DNA from: a virus
DNA: 64,000 nt
Virus record (IMG/VR): IMGVR_UViG_3300033153_004214
Location: 64,001-128,000 of that record
Reading direction: 5' to 3' (one strand)
Position 1 is the first letter of the stretch. Every line of letters begins with the position of its first letter. The translations under genes were made by a program, and so were the position numbers. The notes below the pieces were generated by a model. The model worked only from the letters and a program-made list of their open reading frames with translations, had not been told where the DNA came from and did not search any database. Shown here piece by piece: positions 29,450-39,228 of this stretch.

Positions 29450-30865
29450 ATGTTTGCTGATGGCTGGGTGCGTGTTGTTCAAAATGGCATCGAACTAGAC
29501 CCCAAGACAGCAAACTTGCGGAGTGTGAAGCATTTCGTTGATGTGATGAATGCGACTGAACTTTGGTTGGACTTTGTTGACGCTGGCAATCGATGCGTCT
29601 CCGTGAAGTTGGATCGTGAAGAGATGCTTGATCTGGATTCATGGGGTCAAGCCATGCTTCGTGCGGCGCGAGGAAAGAAGCAGGAATCCTTGACTGAGGC
29701 TGAAGAGTCCATGGGTCAGCAGTTCACTGATGCCATGGAGGACCTCATCGGTGAGGGCGCAGTCGGTTTCATGGGTCCTTTCATCATCGTCAATGACAAG
29801 GGCAACAAGACGGCGACCACGCTGGAGATGAGCTTCCATCCTGAGGGCTGGGGCGATCTTCCTCTCATGAACCTTGGCTTCATCGGTGTGGCCCCTGAAA
29901 ATCGCAGGAAGGGCAATGCAGGTAGAGTGTTGAACCTGTTGACCAGTGTTGCTGATAAGAAGGGTTGGCGCATGGGTCTTGATGTCCAGCCCACCAAGAT
30001 GAGGGGTGACCGTCGCGTTCCAATGACCAAGCGACAGCTTACTGTTTGGTATAAGAGGTTTGGGTTCAAGCCGGGCAAGTACGGCAACATGGTGCGGAAC
30101 CCTGTTGAGTACACAGTTCCTACGGAGCCGAAGCCGAATGCAGGGGTCAGGGTGATCGCCAATGATCCTACCGCTGAGAAGCCGTTGAAGCTGGATGATA
30201 AGACGCGAGAGATTGATATGGATGAGTCACTGATTGAAGGTAAACGTGTGTGTGCTTGGTGTAAGAAGGTCATGGGAACTAATAAAGAAATACCAGATGG
30301 GGAGGTATCACATGGTATCTGTAAGGCGTGTGTTGATAAGCTGAATAAGGAACTAGATGGATTAAAGAAGCCAAAGGACAAGTCGTTGGCTGAAGCAGCC
30401 GGTCCTCGTGAGGTGAACTGGCGCTACTCCGATGATGCACTTGGAATAGTGCCGTACCAGATGGGCTTGAGGGGCTATCAAGCGTACACAGTTAAGATGA
30501 CTATCGATGAGTTCCTTGCGCTCAACCCATCGCCTGACGCGAGCAAGGAGAGTCGTGCCTTCCTTGTAAGTGCGATGGAGAAGGGCGCTGCGATAGCTCC
30601 TCCCTTCATATATGTTGACTGGGAGGATGGCCACTGGAAAGTTTGGCAACATGAAGGTCGTACACGATCTACCATGGCTAAGCAGTTCACTGGTTCTGGC
30701 GATACTCTTATCCCGGTGACAATCTTCCCATACAATGAGAACTCCAAGTTGCATCTGGACAGGATGACTCCAGAGCAGAAGGAGCAGATGTACACGTTCC
30801 ACGCTGACAAAGCTGTGGTCAACCCAAACTTTGTGGTAGTCGCAAAGCCCAACCAACCTGTATAA
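29450..30865 (+). CDS. giant modular protein B, GNAT-like and ParB-like regions
   Basis: 471 residues from ATG 29450, though coherent sequence extends upstream to about 29306 without a start codon. MNLGFIGVAPENRRKGNAGR and KRQLTVWYKRFGFKPGKYGN are GNAT motifs. A CAWCKKVM...GICKAC zinc site is followed by SLAEAAGPREVNWR, an LxE-Ala site. The C-terminal part has IYVDWEDGHWKVWQHEGRTR and TLIPVTIF, a HEGRxR pattern seen in ParB-like folds. Possible packaged acetyltransferase. Confidence 0.6.
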   Translation: MFADGWVRVVQNGIELDPKTANLRSVKHFVDVMNATELWLDFVDAGNRCVSVKLDREEMLDLDSWGQAMLRAARGKKQESLTEAEESMGQQFTDAMEDLIGEGAVGFMGPFIIVNDKGNKTATTLEMSFHPEGWGDLPLMNLGFIGVAPENRRKGNAGRVLNLLTSVADKKGWRMGLDVQPTKMRGDRRVPMTKRQLTVWYKRFGFKPGKYGNMVRNPVEYTVPTEPKPNAGVRVIANDPTAEKPLKLDDKTREIDMDESLIEGKRVCAWCKKVMGTNKEIPDGEVSHGICKACVDKLNKELDGLKKPKDKSLAEAAGPREVNWRYSDDALGIVPYQMGLRGYQAYTVKMTIDEFLALNPSPDASKESRAFLVSAMEKGAAIAPPFIYVDWEDGHWKVWQHEGRTRSTMAKQFTGSGDTLIPVTIFPYNENSKLHLDRMTPEQKEQMYTFHADKAVVNPNFVVVAKPNQPV

Positions 30866-30887
30866 TGGTGTGGGGATGGAGAACCAG

Positions 30888-33800
30888 ATGGCAGATGATA
30901 GAACACTCGACTCCGAAGCTGCAAAAATGCTCACGCAGTATGAGGACGAGCCGACCTCGATCTGGCTCTACACTGACATGTCAGTCAAGGATCGTATGGC
31001 ATGGGCCTACCTCGCGGCAGACGCATTCAAGAGTGTCCCTTTCAAGAAGGACATGGTTAGGGCCTTTGTCGAGGCGATGACCAAGGTCACTGATCCTCCC
31101 GAGACTTTCTGGGAGCAGATCAAGGACAAGGACGATGCTCGGGCCAATTATCTTGGTCAGTTGGACTGGGACATCGAGACAGTCCCTCTTGACGAGATAG
31201 GTGTCTATCCTCGTTTCTCAAGCTACCCTAATGAGTGGTGTAAAGGTAACGTGGCTGAGACAGCTAAGCGCATTACGGAGGATGAGAGCCACCCGGACAA
31301 GAAGGCGAAGCTCCTTCAGATGTCTGAGAAATATCAGACAATCTTGAAATTCCTGCCGCCTATTCTAGTTCCGGGTGGCATCCTTCGAGGCGAACAGCCG
31401 GGTTACGAGTTGACGAAGTACACCTGCGATGACGGCAACCATCGGCTCGTGGTTGCTGCCCTTGCGGGTGAGAAGGAAGCTGTCTGCTTCGTGGGGAAAG
31501 CGAAGGAGCACAAGGAAGTTCCTGTCGCTGAACTGGAGCCGCAGAAGGCTGAGTCCTTGAAGCTGGGGCAGTCCTTGTCTGAAGCTGTTAGGATTAGTGG
31601 TCCAACTCCTGTATCTAGAGACCCACGACAAGCCAGTCTTTTGCCTCCTATTGATGCTATTATGTTGATGCATACTATCGGTGACAGACTTATGATCATT
31701 TCAGGCGATACACGTGATGGGGATGGCTGTACATGGAGTGGGCAACAGAGTATTCACGGGGGCATACTAAGAAATAAGTATGAGATTCTATTTCGTGACC
31801 CTGATACAGGCGGTTGGTTTATTGCGGAATTTTTCTCTTCTACCGACTCAGCAGCAGATGCCGAAGTTATTCTTCTACGAGTGCATAATAGTAATAACCC
31901 TAATGACGCTGAACTTATTCGTAATGTAGCTACTGAGTTTACCAAAGAAGGTTACATGGTAGGTCAAGCTGGTCCGAACTTGTTTGTCTACGATCCAAAT
32001 AGGGTTGACAGACCGCACGACTGGGGTCGCAGGCAAACGGAAGCAGTACAGATTCGAGGGCCATCTGCTGCCCGTACTGATCCTAGACAATTAGTTCTTT
32101 TTACTCAGCAGAAGAGGACGCTTGATACTGTGCTTGATCTTCTTCGTAGGGCCGGTTGGCTTGTTAACGATTCCCAATGGGGTGATCCTCGCAGCATAGC
32201 TCGGATGTACACGGTAAGTACCCCGAGTGATTATCCTATCAGGTTCTCAATATACACAGATAGAATCTTTTCCGGTCTTGTCGTTCTCGCGCACGTCATT
32301 CCTTTCCAACTGGTTGGAAAGGTAAGTGAAAACATCCGCAAGGCCATGCAGGTATTGGAGAATGCTGGCTTTGAGGTGACAGAAGAGATCAACAATAGGC
32401 TCTGGGATATCAAGCTTCCTGATGAGCCAATGCCGGAGCCGAAAGCTGTTGGCGAATCTACTTTTTCTTTGAAACTTGGGCAGTCCTTGTCTGAAAAGAA
32501 GAAGTTCAAGAAGATCAAGGGTGCTCCAAGCATCTTGGTAGTGGGTCTTTTGCCCGGCCAAGCGGAGCGAGTGCGCCAGAAGTTCCGTAATAAGGCCAAT
32601 CTTGCTTTTGTGGTCGAGAAGGATGTCAGTGCTCCTATCCCGCCGAGGGCTGACTGGGCTGTTGGTCTGACTTCATTCATCAGTCATAAGCAGGATGGCA
32701 AGGTAGCTGGTGTCTACGGGAAACGGTATCTTCGTGTGATCGGTGGCGTCTCTTCTGTTATAGCCAAGATTAATAACATTCTTGCTGGTAAGCCGTATGA
32801 GAGTCTTCCATCGCCAGCTACACTACGCGAAGCCGTGAATATCGCCGGGCCAAGTAGATCGCAGGAGCAACCGGGCCAACAACGGTTCTTCGGTAGTTCA
32901 TTCGATGACATGCTTGACCTACTGGCTGACAACAATTGGCAGATAGAACGTGACCCTGACCTAGAAAGATTGACTTTTGTTACCCGGGGGTATTCAGTGT
33001 TTCCACGCATAATGTATGGAAGCACAGTACGCAAGAGGAATCCTGTATCCATTTATCTCTATGCTCGGCAGTCACCGGGTCACCCGGTGACTGCTACAGT
33101 GATGAGTACAGGTGGATTTGTCAGTGAACACAATCTGCTTGAGATCATAAAACTGTTGAAGAATAGTCATTTTGATGCTACATTAATGACAAGCCCAACC
33201 TCCACGTTGCAGCCAGCATGGAGTGTGAAGCTTCCAACTGAACCGGTACCGACTGTCCAGACCGAGGCGGTCTACATTCAGGGGCCGACACCGGAGCGGC
33301 GAGATGTGCCGGGGCAGATGATGATCAGCCCTGTGTTTATTGGAGGGTTGGAAGTAGAAAAGCTCACTCGCCAAATCGAGTCAATAGGTTTGGTCAAGGT
33401 TCCTGAAGCATCCAGTGCAGACACCATTGTCTTCACAGATCGTGAAACTGGTGGTATTGTCAAACTCGTTATACAGAGTTCTGTCGGGGGTAATGAAGTT
33501 GTCGGTCTTATGCCTAATTTTGATCCTCATACAGTAGTCTCAGAGATACCGGAGGACGAATTTCCTGACATCAGGCGTGACCATGAATTGTATATGCGAG
33601 TAGCTACTGCCCTTCAGGCAATGGAGGATGTGGAAACTCGTTCGGTTCAAGCTGATGAGCTTTTAGGTGAAGCTATTCAGATCGCTGGTCCCACTCCCAA
33701 AAAATTAGATACTCCCGGACAAATGCGGTTAGGGTATGTTGGTGGTGGCCCAAGCATTGCATCAGGAGAATACCTCGTTAATCTGTTGAGGGGTGTTGGG

Positions 33801-35048
33801 TACCAACAGGTAGAATATCCTGTTGAGATTCCACAGCCGACTACTGAGTTCGACTGGAAGCGGTACAAGTTGCTTCAAGGTATCTATGTCCCAGAAGTTT
33901 ATAGTGGTGGAGCGCCAGTGGCGAGCAGTGAATGGCACAAGCAAACCTTGCCAGAGGCTATAGAGGTTCTTAATAGCCTCATGCAGAATGAACAGGTCAC
34001 TACAGGTAAAGTCAAGTTCTACCATGGGGAGCCTCGGCCAAACGCCCCCACAGCCGAGTTCGATGCTGAAGGTAATTTGACAGCGGCTGAAAGCGCATGG
34101 TTCAATGATATGAATAAGTATGGTTTCATAGCCCAGTTTGGAAAGCCGATTCAGCGAAAGCTTGCTGCGGCGCACCCAACAAGGGTTCGTGAGATTGATG
34201 AGATACGCCATAGCCGTCATGGTCAGGAGTATTGGGTTCTCATGTCACCGGGACCCAAAAGCAGGCGTGGTTATGTTTTCCTTGAGCATCAATACGCAGA
34301 TCAGTGGAGTGGGGAAGGTTCCGATCCACTTGATGCTGTATCGATACGTCCTGTGGCCGGTCCTAGCGATGCAGGACGTAAAAGGGACCAGCAGGCATAT
34401 GTTGATGCTTTGAACTTGATCTATAAGTCAGGTATCACACCTCTGTATGTTGATCCAGAAAAGATTGGCATAAGAGATCAGCCTGTTGCAAATTCGTCTG
34501 CATGCTTCTTTAGTGAGCCTCCAACAGAAGCCACTCGTGAACAAGTGATGACAAGAGTCTCTAAGTATGATCCCCATATTGGGGACGAGATGCTTGAGAT
34601 CACACCTCTGGGTGAAGCGGTTCAGATTGCAGGACCTAGTGGTGCAACAGAGACACCCGGACATTTGAATCTGTTCCTTGGCAGGAATTTCTACCGGATT
34701 AAGAATGAGCTACTCAAGCGGGGCTACAAAGACGAGGGTCGGTTGGGACTTGTAGATTCTTCCGCTATTCTGTCGGCTAAGGTAAGATTGCCGAATAACG
34801 AGTCAGTAGATGGCTACATGTCTCTGATTAGCTATGAAGATGATCAGGAAAATATCGGGCACACCTTCTTGTTCCCATATCATGCTCCAGACAAGACCAT
34901 TGTTGACTTCTCTGATAAGTTGGCCACCAGATATACTGGTGAGCTTCTGGATATGCTGGGTTACGAGATAGCTCTGTTTGGTGCTGGCTTTCGTGTAGAT
35001 GCTGCTCCTGAAGAGTTTACCAGAGCAGTGGAGAGTAGCCTTGGGTAA
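30888..35048 (+). CDS. giant modular protein C, six GPTP modules, ParB-like N-terminus
   Basis: About 1,386 residues. The N-terminal part has VPLDEIGVYPRFSSYPNEWC and CDDGNHRLVVAALAGEKEAV, a ParB-like nuclease-fold signature. Then come six modules: SEAVRISGPTP, TEAVQIRGPS, REAVNIAGPS, TEAVYIQGPTP, GEAIQIAGPTP and GEAVQIAGPS. Most are followed by an amphipathic helix such as TLDTVLDLLRRAGW. Between modules 2 and 3 lies a LVVGLLPGQAERVRQKFRNK domain like DUF2325. ATG 30888 is preferred (GGAG at 30878). Inferred polyprotein, cut at LxE-Ala sites. Confidence 0.65.
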   Translation: MADDRTLDSEAAKMLTQYEDEPTSIWLYTDMSVKDRMAWAYLAADAFKSVPFKKDMVRAFVEAMTKVTDPPETFWEQIKDKDDARANYLGQLDWDIETVPLDEIGVYPRFSSYPNEWCKGNVAETAKRITEDESHPDKKAKLLQMSEKYQTILKFLPPILVPGGILRGEQPGYELTKYTCDDGNHRLVVAALAGEKEAVCFVGKAKEHKEVPVAELEPQKAESLKLGQSLSEAVRISGPTPVSRDPRQASLLPPIDAIMLMHTIGDRLMIISGDTRDGDGCTWSGQQSIHGGILRNKYEILFRDPDTGGWFIAEFFSSTDSAADAEVILLRVHNSNNPNDAELIRNVATEFTKEGYMVGQAGPNLFVYDPNRVDRPHDWGRRQTEAVQIRGPSAARTDPRQLVLFTQQKRTLDTVLDLLRRAGWLVNDSQWGDPRSIARMYTVSTPSDYPIRFSIYTDRIFSGLVVLAHVIPFQLVGKVSENIRKAMQVLENAGFEVTEEINNRLWDIKLPDEPMPEPKAVGESTFSLKLGQSLSEKKKFKKIKGAPSILVVGLLPGQAERVRQKFRNKANLAFVVEKDVSAPIPPRADWAVGLTSFISHKQDGKVAGVYGKRYLRVIGGVSSVIAKINNILAGKPYESLPSPATLREAVNIAGPSRSQEQPGQQRFFGSSFDDMLDLLADNNWQIERDPDLERLTFVTRGYSVFPRIMYGSTVRKRNPVSIYLYARQSPGHPVTATVMSTGGFVSEHNLLEIIKLLKNSHFDATLMTSPTSTLQPAWSVKLPTEPVPTVQTEAVYIQGPTPERRDVPGQMMISPVFIGGLEVEKLTRQIESIGLVKVPEASSADTIVFTDRETGGIVKLVIQSSVGGNEVVGLMPNFDPHTVVSEIPEDEFPDIRRDHELYMRVATALQAMEDVETRSVQADELLGEAIQIAGPTPKKLDTPGQMRLGYVGGGPSIASGEYLVNLLRGVGYQQVEYPVEIPQPTTEFDWKRYKLLQGIYVPEVYSGGAPVASSEWHKQTLPEAIEVLNSLMQNEQVTTGKVKFYHGEPRPNAPTAEFDAEGNLTAAESAWFNDMNKYGFIAQFGKPIQRKLAAAHPTRVREIDEIRHSRHGQEYWVLMSPGPKSRRGYVFLEHQYADQWSGEGSDPLDAVSIRPVAGPSDAGRKRDQQAYVDALNLIYKSGITPLYVDPEKIGIRDQPVANSSACFFSEPPTEATREQVMTRVSKYDPHIGDEMLEITPLGEAVQIAGPSGATETPGHLNLFLGRNFYRIKNELLKRGYKDEGRLGLVDSSAILSAKVRLPNNESVDGYMSLISYEDDQENIGHTFLFPYHAPDKTIVDFSDKLATRYTGELLDMLGYEIALFGAGFRVDAAPEEFTRAVESSLG

Positions 35049-35571
35049 GATCATAGTCAATCTGCTCGAATCCTGCCTGCCACCATCTTCGTTTGAGGAT
35101 GCGGTGGACGCTTCTGTCTCAGGGGACCAAGGTCTTGCTGCGGCCTTCGTTCAGGGTCTTGGTGAGGCTGTTCGCATTTCTGGACCCACTCCTACACCGG
35201 AGACCTCCGGGCAGCAGAAGTTGTTCAATGTGAATGCTACAATAGAAGAGATATCCGATTTGTTGGCGAAGCGTTTCAACCGGGACATATCAGGTGGTGG
35301 GGTCCTGAAATTGTCGAAATTCCATGACCCTGAAACTGCCGGGCAGTTTTTACTGCGGCTTAACTATCAACAACCGTATTACAGGTACCCAAAATTGGAA
35401 CCAGTCGCTGGTATGTATGATCCTGCGGCGGCGCGAAGAATAGATCAGAATGCATTCGCAGATGCACTTCAGTACTTGAGTGACAACAAGATTCCATGGC
35501 ATCTTGTCAGGGGCGAGAACTATGCGATCATAGGAGAAGAAAAGCCATACATGGAGCAGCCACCAAGGTAG
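35041..35571 (+). CDS. small GPTP-module protein
   Basis: 176 residues from TTG 35041, overlapping the previous stop. SSFEDAVDASVSGDQ and LGEAVRISGPTPTPETSGQQ put both recurring motifs in one short protein, then TIEEISDLLAKRFNRD and a helix-beta domain ending WHLVRGENYAIIGEEKPYM. It looks like one module of the giant proteins on its own. Confidence 0.6.
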   Translation: MGKIIVNLLESCLPPSSFEDAVDASVSGDQGLAAAFVQGLGEAVRISGPTPTPETSGQQKLFNVNATIEEISDLLAKRFNRDISGGGVLKLSKFHDPETAGQFLLRLNYQQPYYRYPKLEPVAGMYDPAAARRIDQNAFADALQYLSDNKIPWHLVRGENYAIIGEEKPYMEQPPR

Positions 35572-35583
35572 CTTATTTTTGCA

Positions 35584-35611
35584 TTGTAGAAAGCAGTGGC
35601 GTTCGTATATT
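35584..35611 (+). promoter_or_regulatory. promoter with TTGTAG -35
   Basis: TTGTAG (35584-35589), 16-base spacer, TATATT (35606-35611) preceded by TTCG. Fits the -10 part of the local consensus; the -35 is weak. Precedes the acidic core protein gene. Confidence 0.55.
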
Positions 35612-35645
35612 GTTGTGACTGGGGAAGAACTTCGGAGGGCACGAT

Positions 35646-38600
35646 ATGAAGCTGGACAAGGCAGCGGTTGCGGCGAAGATCGCGAAGTACTACCAGACCC
35701 AACTGACACAGGGTCCTGTGGATGTGGTGGTGTCCGCGTTCGAGGAAAGACCAGAAGGTGGTCATCTCGCCAAGGCGGAAGTCGCCTTCAAGACCGATGT
35801 CGAGTCGGGTAACGCCGATAAGATCGCATTGACCATCGGCTGCAGTGACGAGGGGGTCCTCGATTGGAGTAGCGCCGTTATCGATGCGACCGGCGATGAA
35901 AAGCCCGCGCCCTCTCTCGCCGCAGCGAGCGTCGATCCTGAGGCATTCAAGGACAGGAAACCTCCTGAGAACGATGAGGTGCCGACCCCTATGCCTGCTG
36001 ATGCTGCGAAGCCTGAGAAGGAGATGCCAAAGCCTGACTCAGGTGTCGAGTTTGTCACTGACGAGAAAACCGGTGGCGAAGCAACTCCAGCTGACAAGGA
36101 TCACCCAGCTGCTGCGCTCGCCATGGAGTCGAAGAAGCAAAAGCGGCGTGAGGCTCGCGCGAGGGTCAAGCCAGCCGATGAGCTTGGCTGGCCGACCGGC
36201 GATGCACTCCTCGTGGACGAGAAGACGATGCCTCGCGTGCGGATCAACGAGGATGGCACTGCGGTTGATGGTGAAGGCCAGACAGCGGAAGAGGATGGCT
36301 TCAGCATTGATGAACTCCTTGCAGACGAAGAAGCATCAGGTGAGATCGACTTCGAGTCGCTGCCTGAGTCGCAGCAGACGCAGCTTGCCGCAGCCGCGAT
36401 GGCTGGTGCAGCAGCCTCTGCCGGGGTAGAGGCTCCTGCAAGTATTGTTCACCCCCTCGAAGAGTCCATGGCTCCGGCTGCTCAGGTCACCGAAGATGAT
36501 GATGATGACGACGACAAGTACGACATGGATGGTGAACTGAACGCTGGTGAGCCGAAACCAGCGGAAGAGACAGCCGCCACAGGTGCTGTAGATACTTTCA
36601 TCAACAATCTGGCTGCGGACTTTGCGGACCAGAATGAGGAGACGATGCTCAAGTCCGTGGAAGCCTTCTGCTCATCTCTTGGTATCGATTGCACCGAAGA
36701 CATACTTAGCAGGGCGCGGGCGGCTATTGGCGGTGGGGCCAGTGACGCTGAAGATGTGGTCGCTGCTGAGACAAGTATCGTTACTATTGATCCAGTCATT
36801 GGTCTGGCCAACCTCGTTGGTGGTGTAGACGATGAGTTGGCTGAACCCGATGAGGAGACTGACGAAGAGGAAGACCTCATTTTCGATGAGATCGAGGACG
36901 AAGACGTTGAAGATGATATGGAGGCCGCTGCTGAGGAAGGCTGTCCTGCTCCCGGCAGTAAGATTAAGAGTAAAGGACAAGGGCGCGGTCTCGCACGTGG
37001 GCGGGGTAAAGGTCCGATAGGTGTTCCAAAGAATGAGGCTATAATAGGAAGAGGACGAGGGCTGGCCAGAGGCAGGGGTAGAGGCCCACTGGGTCGTCCT
37101 GCGCTCAATATCAGTGACGAGGACGTTGAAGACAACAAGGCCGCAGCTACTGCGGCTGGTTGCCCCGCTCCCGGTAGCAAAATCAGAAGCAAAGGCAAGG
37201 GCAGAGGTCTCGCACGAGGTAGGGGTAAAGGCCCTGTTGGTGTGCCTGTCAAAGAAGACAAGTCCAGCGGTTCTTCAGAGGAGGAAACCGCGCACGTGGA
37301 GGAGAGTGTCATGCGGAACTCTATGGTTGTCCGTCTTGGTGAGACCGCGAGTGTGAGGGGTATCGCTGAGGCGATCCACGAGCGGTTCCCTGAACTGAAG
37401 TACGTTATCCTTGAAGCAGAGGATGGCGAGGGGAGGCAGTTGCTGTTCAACGTCGATCCCGAATGGGACCTCGACGCCACAGTGAATCAGGTCAACGAGG
37501 CGCTGCAGGCCAAGGTGCTTCTGGCCGATGCGACGGCTGGTCCTGAACTGACCGAGGACGAGGTCGCGTCCTACAGCTTCGGTCTTGCTGGCGGTTCGCA
37601 GGGCATCGGCATGGACAAGGAAGGCTATCAGGGTCAGAAGAACCCGACCACGCAGAAGGACCCGAACTATGGCGAGAAGAACACCTCGCCCGGCCCCAAG
37701 AACCTCAGCGGCACGCCTGAAGGTGAGCAGGGTGGAGCGCAGGCTGCGGGTACCCAGCCTACCAAGGGTGATAAGAAGAAGCAGCAGAAGGTTGGCCCTT
37801 CCACGAATGATAGCGGCACTGACGGTTCGCCCGGCCCCAAAAAGCTCGCCAAGGTCAAGAAGGACGAGTATGGTGGTTCGGGCAACAAGTCCGGTGCCAA
37901 GAAGGCCAAGGAGTCCTTCGAGGACGCGATGACCACGTTCCTCACTGAGACCGTTGTTACGCATCTCAAGGAGCAGAACCCGTTCGCTGTCGAGGCGGAA
38001 GAGGAAGAAGAAGCCGACAGCGTCGATGCTGATGTCGCTGCGGAGATGGGTGCCGAGGAAGCCGACTACGGTGCCGAGTTCGCGGAGGCTCCTGACCTTG
38101 ACCCTGTGATTATCTCGATGGTGCAGGCGCAGGCCGACCACAGCCTTGAAGCCGCTCACGAGGTTGCCGAAGCCTACTTCTCAGAACAGGGCATGGAGTA
38201 CAGCGATGACATGCGCTCGAAAGTGGAAGAAATCTTCAAGTCCTTCAGTGAGCCTGCAGTTGCTGCTGAGGAGGAGGAAGCCGAGGAAGAGGTCGTGGTC
38301 GATGAGCCTGAGGCTGAGGGTGGCGAGGCCGTCGAGGTGGAGACCGAGGCTCGGGGCATGGAGTACGAGTCGATTGCCCGTAAGGTCCTTGGTGACGAAC
38401 TCTACGAGAAGATGATCTCGGCCAAGAAGCGCCTCAAGCAGGAGACCATGGAGGCCGTCGCGGATGACGAGAAGCTGACGCAGCGCATCCGCGAGCGTGT
38501 CGAGAAGGTCCTGAATGAGGAGTCGGGTGCCGGGTCCGTCATCACGCAGAAGGACCATAGTGGCCATCCTGACTCATGGCAGCGTGTTCAGATGAAGGCG

Positions 38601-39215
38601 GGAACCCGCACCAAGACCGGTAAGATCAAGCCCAATGTGAAGTTCAAGGGCAAGGTCCGCGTGGTCTGGGATGACGGGCATGAAGAGTTCATCGAGCCGA
38701 GCAAGCTTAACAACGTCGCTGGCAAGAAGAAGGCCGGTGGTGAGCAGGCGAAGGTGGGTGGCGATAAGGCCCCTCAGATGTCCACAAAGGAATGGGGAGG
38801 TAAGAAGGGGCTGGAGTCGATCCAGCGCGAGAGCGAGCAGCGTAGGCGTCTCGACACTGCCGTGGAGCACCTTGTACACGGCGGCAAGTTCCCTGAGAGC
38901 GAACTCATCGAGGTGCTCATCGAGCGGGCTGACGAATTCAAGGCTCCTCTCAAGGGTCTCGAAGAAGATGCTGAGGAGACCGAGGAAGAGGAGACCAAGC
39001 TCGAAGAGTCGAAGAAGGATGAGAAGGCTCCTGTCACCGAAGACGAAGACGGTGAAGAGGAGGGTGAGCTTTCCGAGGAGGAACTCGAAGAGATGGCTGA
39101 GGCCCTCCTTGATGACGAGGAGTTCACCATCATCTCTGAGGACATGGATGGGGGCGAAGAAGAGTTCAGCGTGACCCTTACCGAAGACGAGATGTCGGAA
39201 GTCGAGGACGAGTAG
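35646..39215 (+). CDS. acidic prohead-core-like protein with RG-rich repeats
   Basis: 1,189 residues, with runs of Asp and Glu (DDDDDDDKYDMDGE; EAEEEEEADSVD). A globular N-terminus of about 90 residues comes first. At about 430-535 lie GCPAPGSKIKSKGQGRGLAR and two further RGLARGRGKGP-type repeats, basic islands in an acidic chain. ESFEDAMTTFLTETVV (about 757) matches the recurring FExxVxxxL motif. Acidic scaffolds of T4-like proheads (gp22, gp67) are cut into small acidic peptides inside the head; this protein fits that role by composition and place. GGAGGGCACGAT precedes ATG 35646. Confidence 0.6.
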   Translation: MKLDKAAVAAKIAKYYQTQLTQGPVDVVVSAFEERPEGGHLAKAEVAFKTDVESGNADKIALTIGCSDEGVLDWSSAVIDATGDEKPAPSLAAASVDPEAFKDRKPPENDEVPTPMPADAAKPEKEMPKPDSGVEFVTDEKTGGEATPADKDHPAAALAMESKKQKRREARARVKPADELGWPTGDALLVDEKTMPRVRINEDGTAVDGEGQTAEEDGFSIDELLADEEASGEIDFESLPESQQTQLAAAAMAGAAASAGVEAPASIVHPLEESMAPAAQVTEDDDDDDDKYDMDGELNAGEPKPAEETAATGAVDTFINNLAADFADQNEETMLKSVEAFCSSLGIDCTEDILSRARAAIGGGASDAEDVVAAETSIVTIDPVIGLANLVGGVDDELAEPDEETDEEEDLIFDEIEDEDVEDDMEAAAEEGCPAPGSKIKSKGQGRGLARGRGKGPIGVPKNEAIIGRGRGLARGRGRGPLGRPALNISDEDVEDNKAAATAAGCPAPGSKIRSKGKGRGLARGRGKGPVGVPVKEDKSSGSSEEETAHVEESVMRNSMVVRLGETASVRGIAEAIHERFPELKYVILEAEDGEGRQLLFNVDPEWDLDATVNQVNEALQAKVLLADATAGPELTEDEVASYSFGLAGGSQGIGMDKEGYQGQKNPTTQKDPNYGEKNTSPGPKNLSGTPEGEQGGAQAAGTQPTKGDKKKQQKVGPSTNDSGTDGSPGPKKLAKVKKDEYGGSGNKSGAKKAKESFEDAMTTFLTETVVTHLKEQNPFAVEAEEEEEADSVDADVAAEMGAEEADYGAEFAEAPDLDPVIISMVQAQADHSLEAAHEVAEAYFSEQGMEYSDDMRSKVEEIFKSFSEPAVAAEEEEAEEEVVVDEPEAEGGEAVEVETEARGMEYESIARKVLGDELYEKMISAKKRLKQETMEAVADDEKLTQRIRERVEKVLNEESGAGSVITQKDHSGHPDSWQRVQMKAGTRTKTGKIKPNVKFKGKVRVVWDDGHEEFIEPSKLNNVAGKKKAGGEQAKVGGDKAPQMSTKEWGGKKGLESIQRESEQRRRLDTAVEHLVHGGKFPESELIEVLIERADEFKAPLKGLEEDAEETEEEETKLEESKKDEKAPVTEDEDGEEEGELSEEELEEMAEALLDDEEFTIISEDMDGGEEEFSVTLTEDEMSEVEDE

Positions 39216-39228
39216 TCAACTATTAATT

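Noticed and set aside
30838-30866. Promoter at TATAAT 30861-30866
   Set aside because: No -35 at the correct distance and the site is the end of a coding frame.
36482-37480. 332-codon minus-strand ORF (and similar ones at 22553-23527 and 37275-38159)
   Set aside because: Shadows of acidic or coiled-coil plus-strand genes: Ser/Pro- or Leu-rich composition, no ribosome site, no motif.
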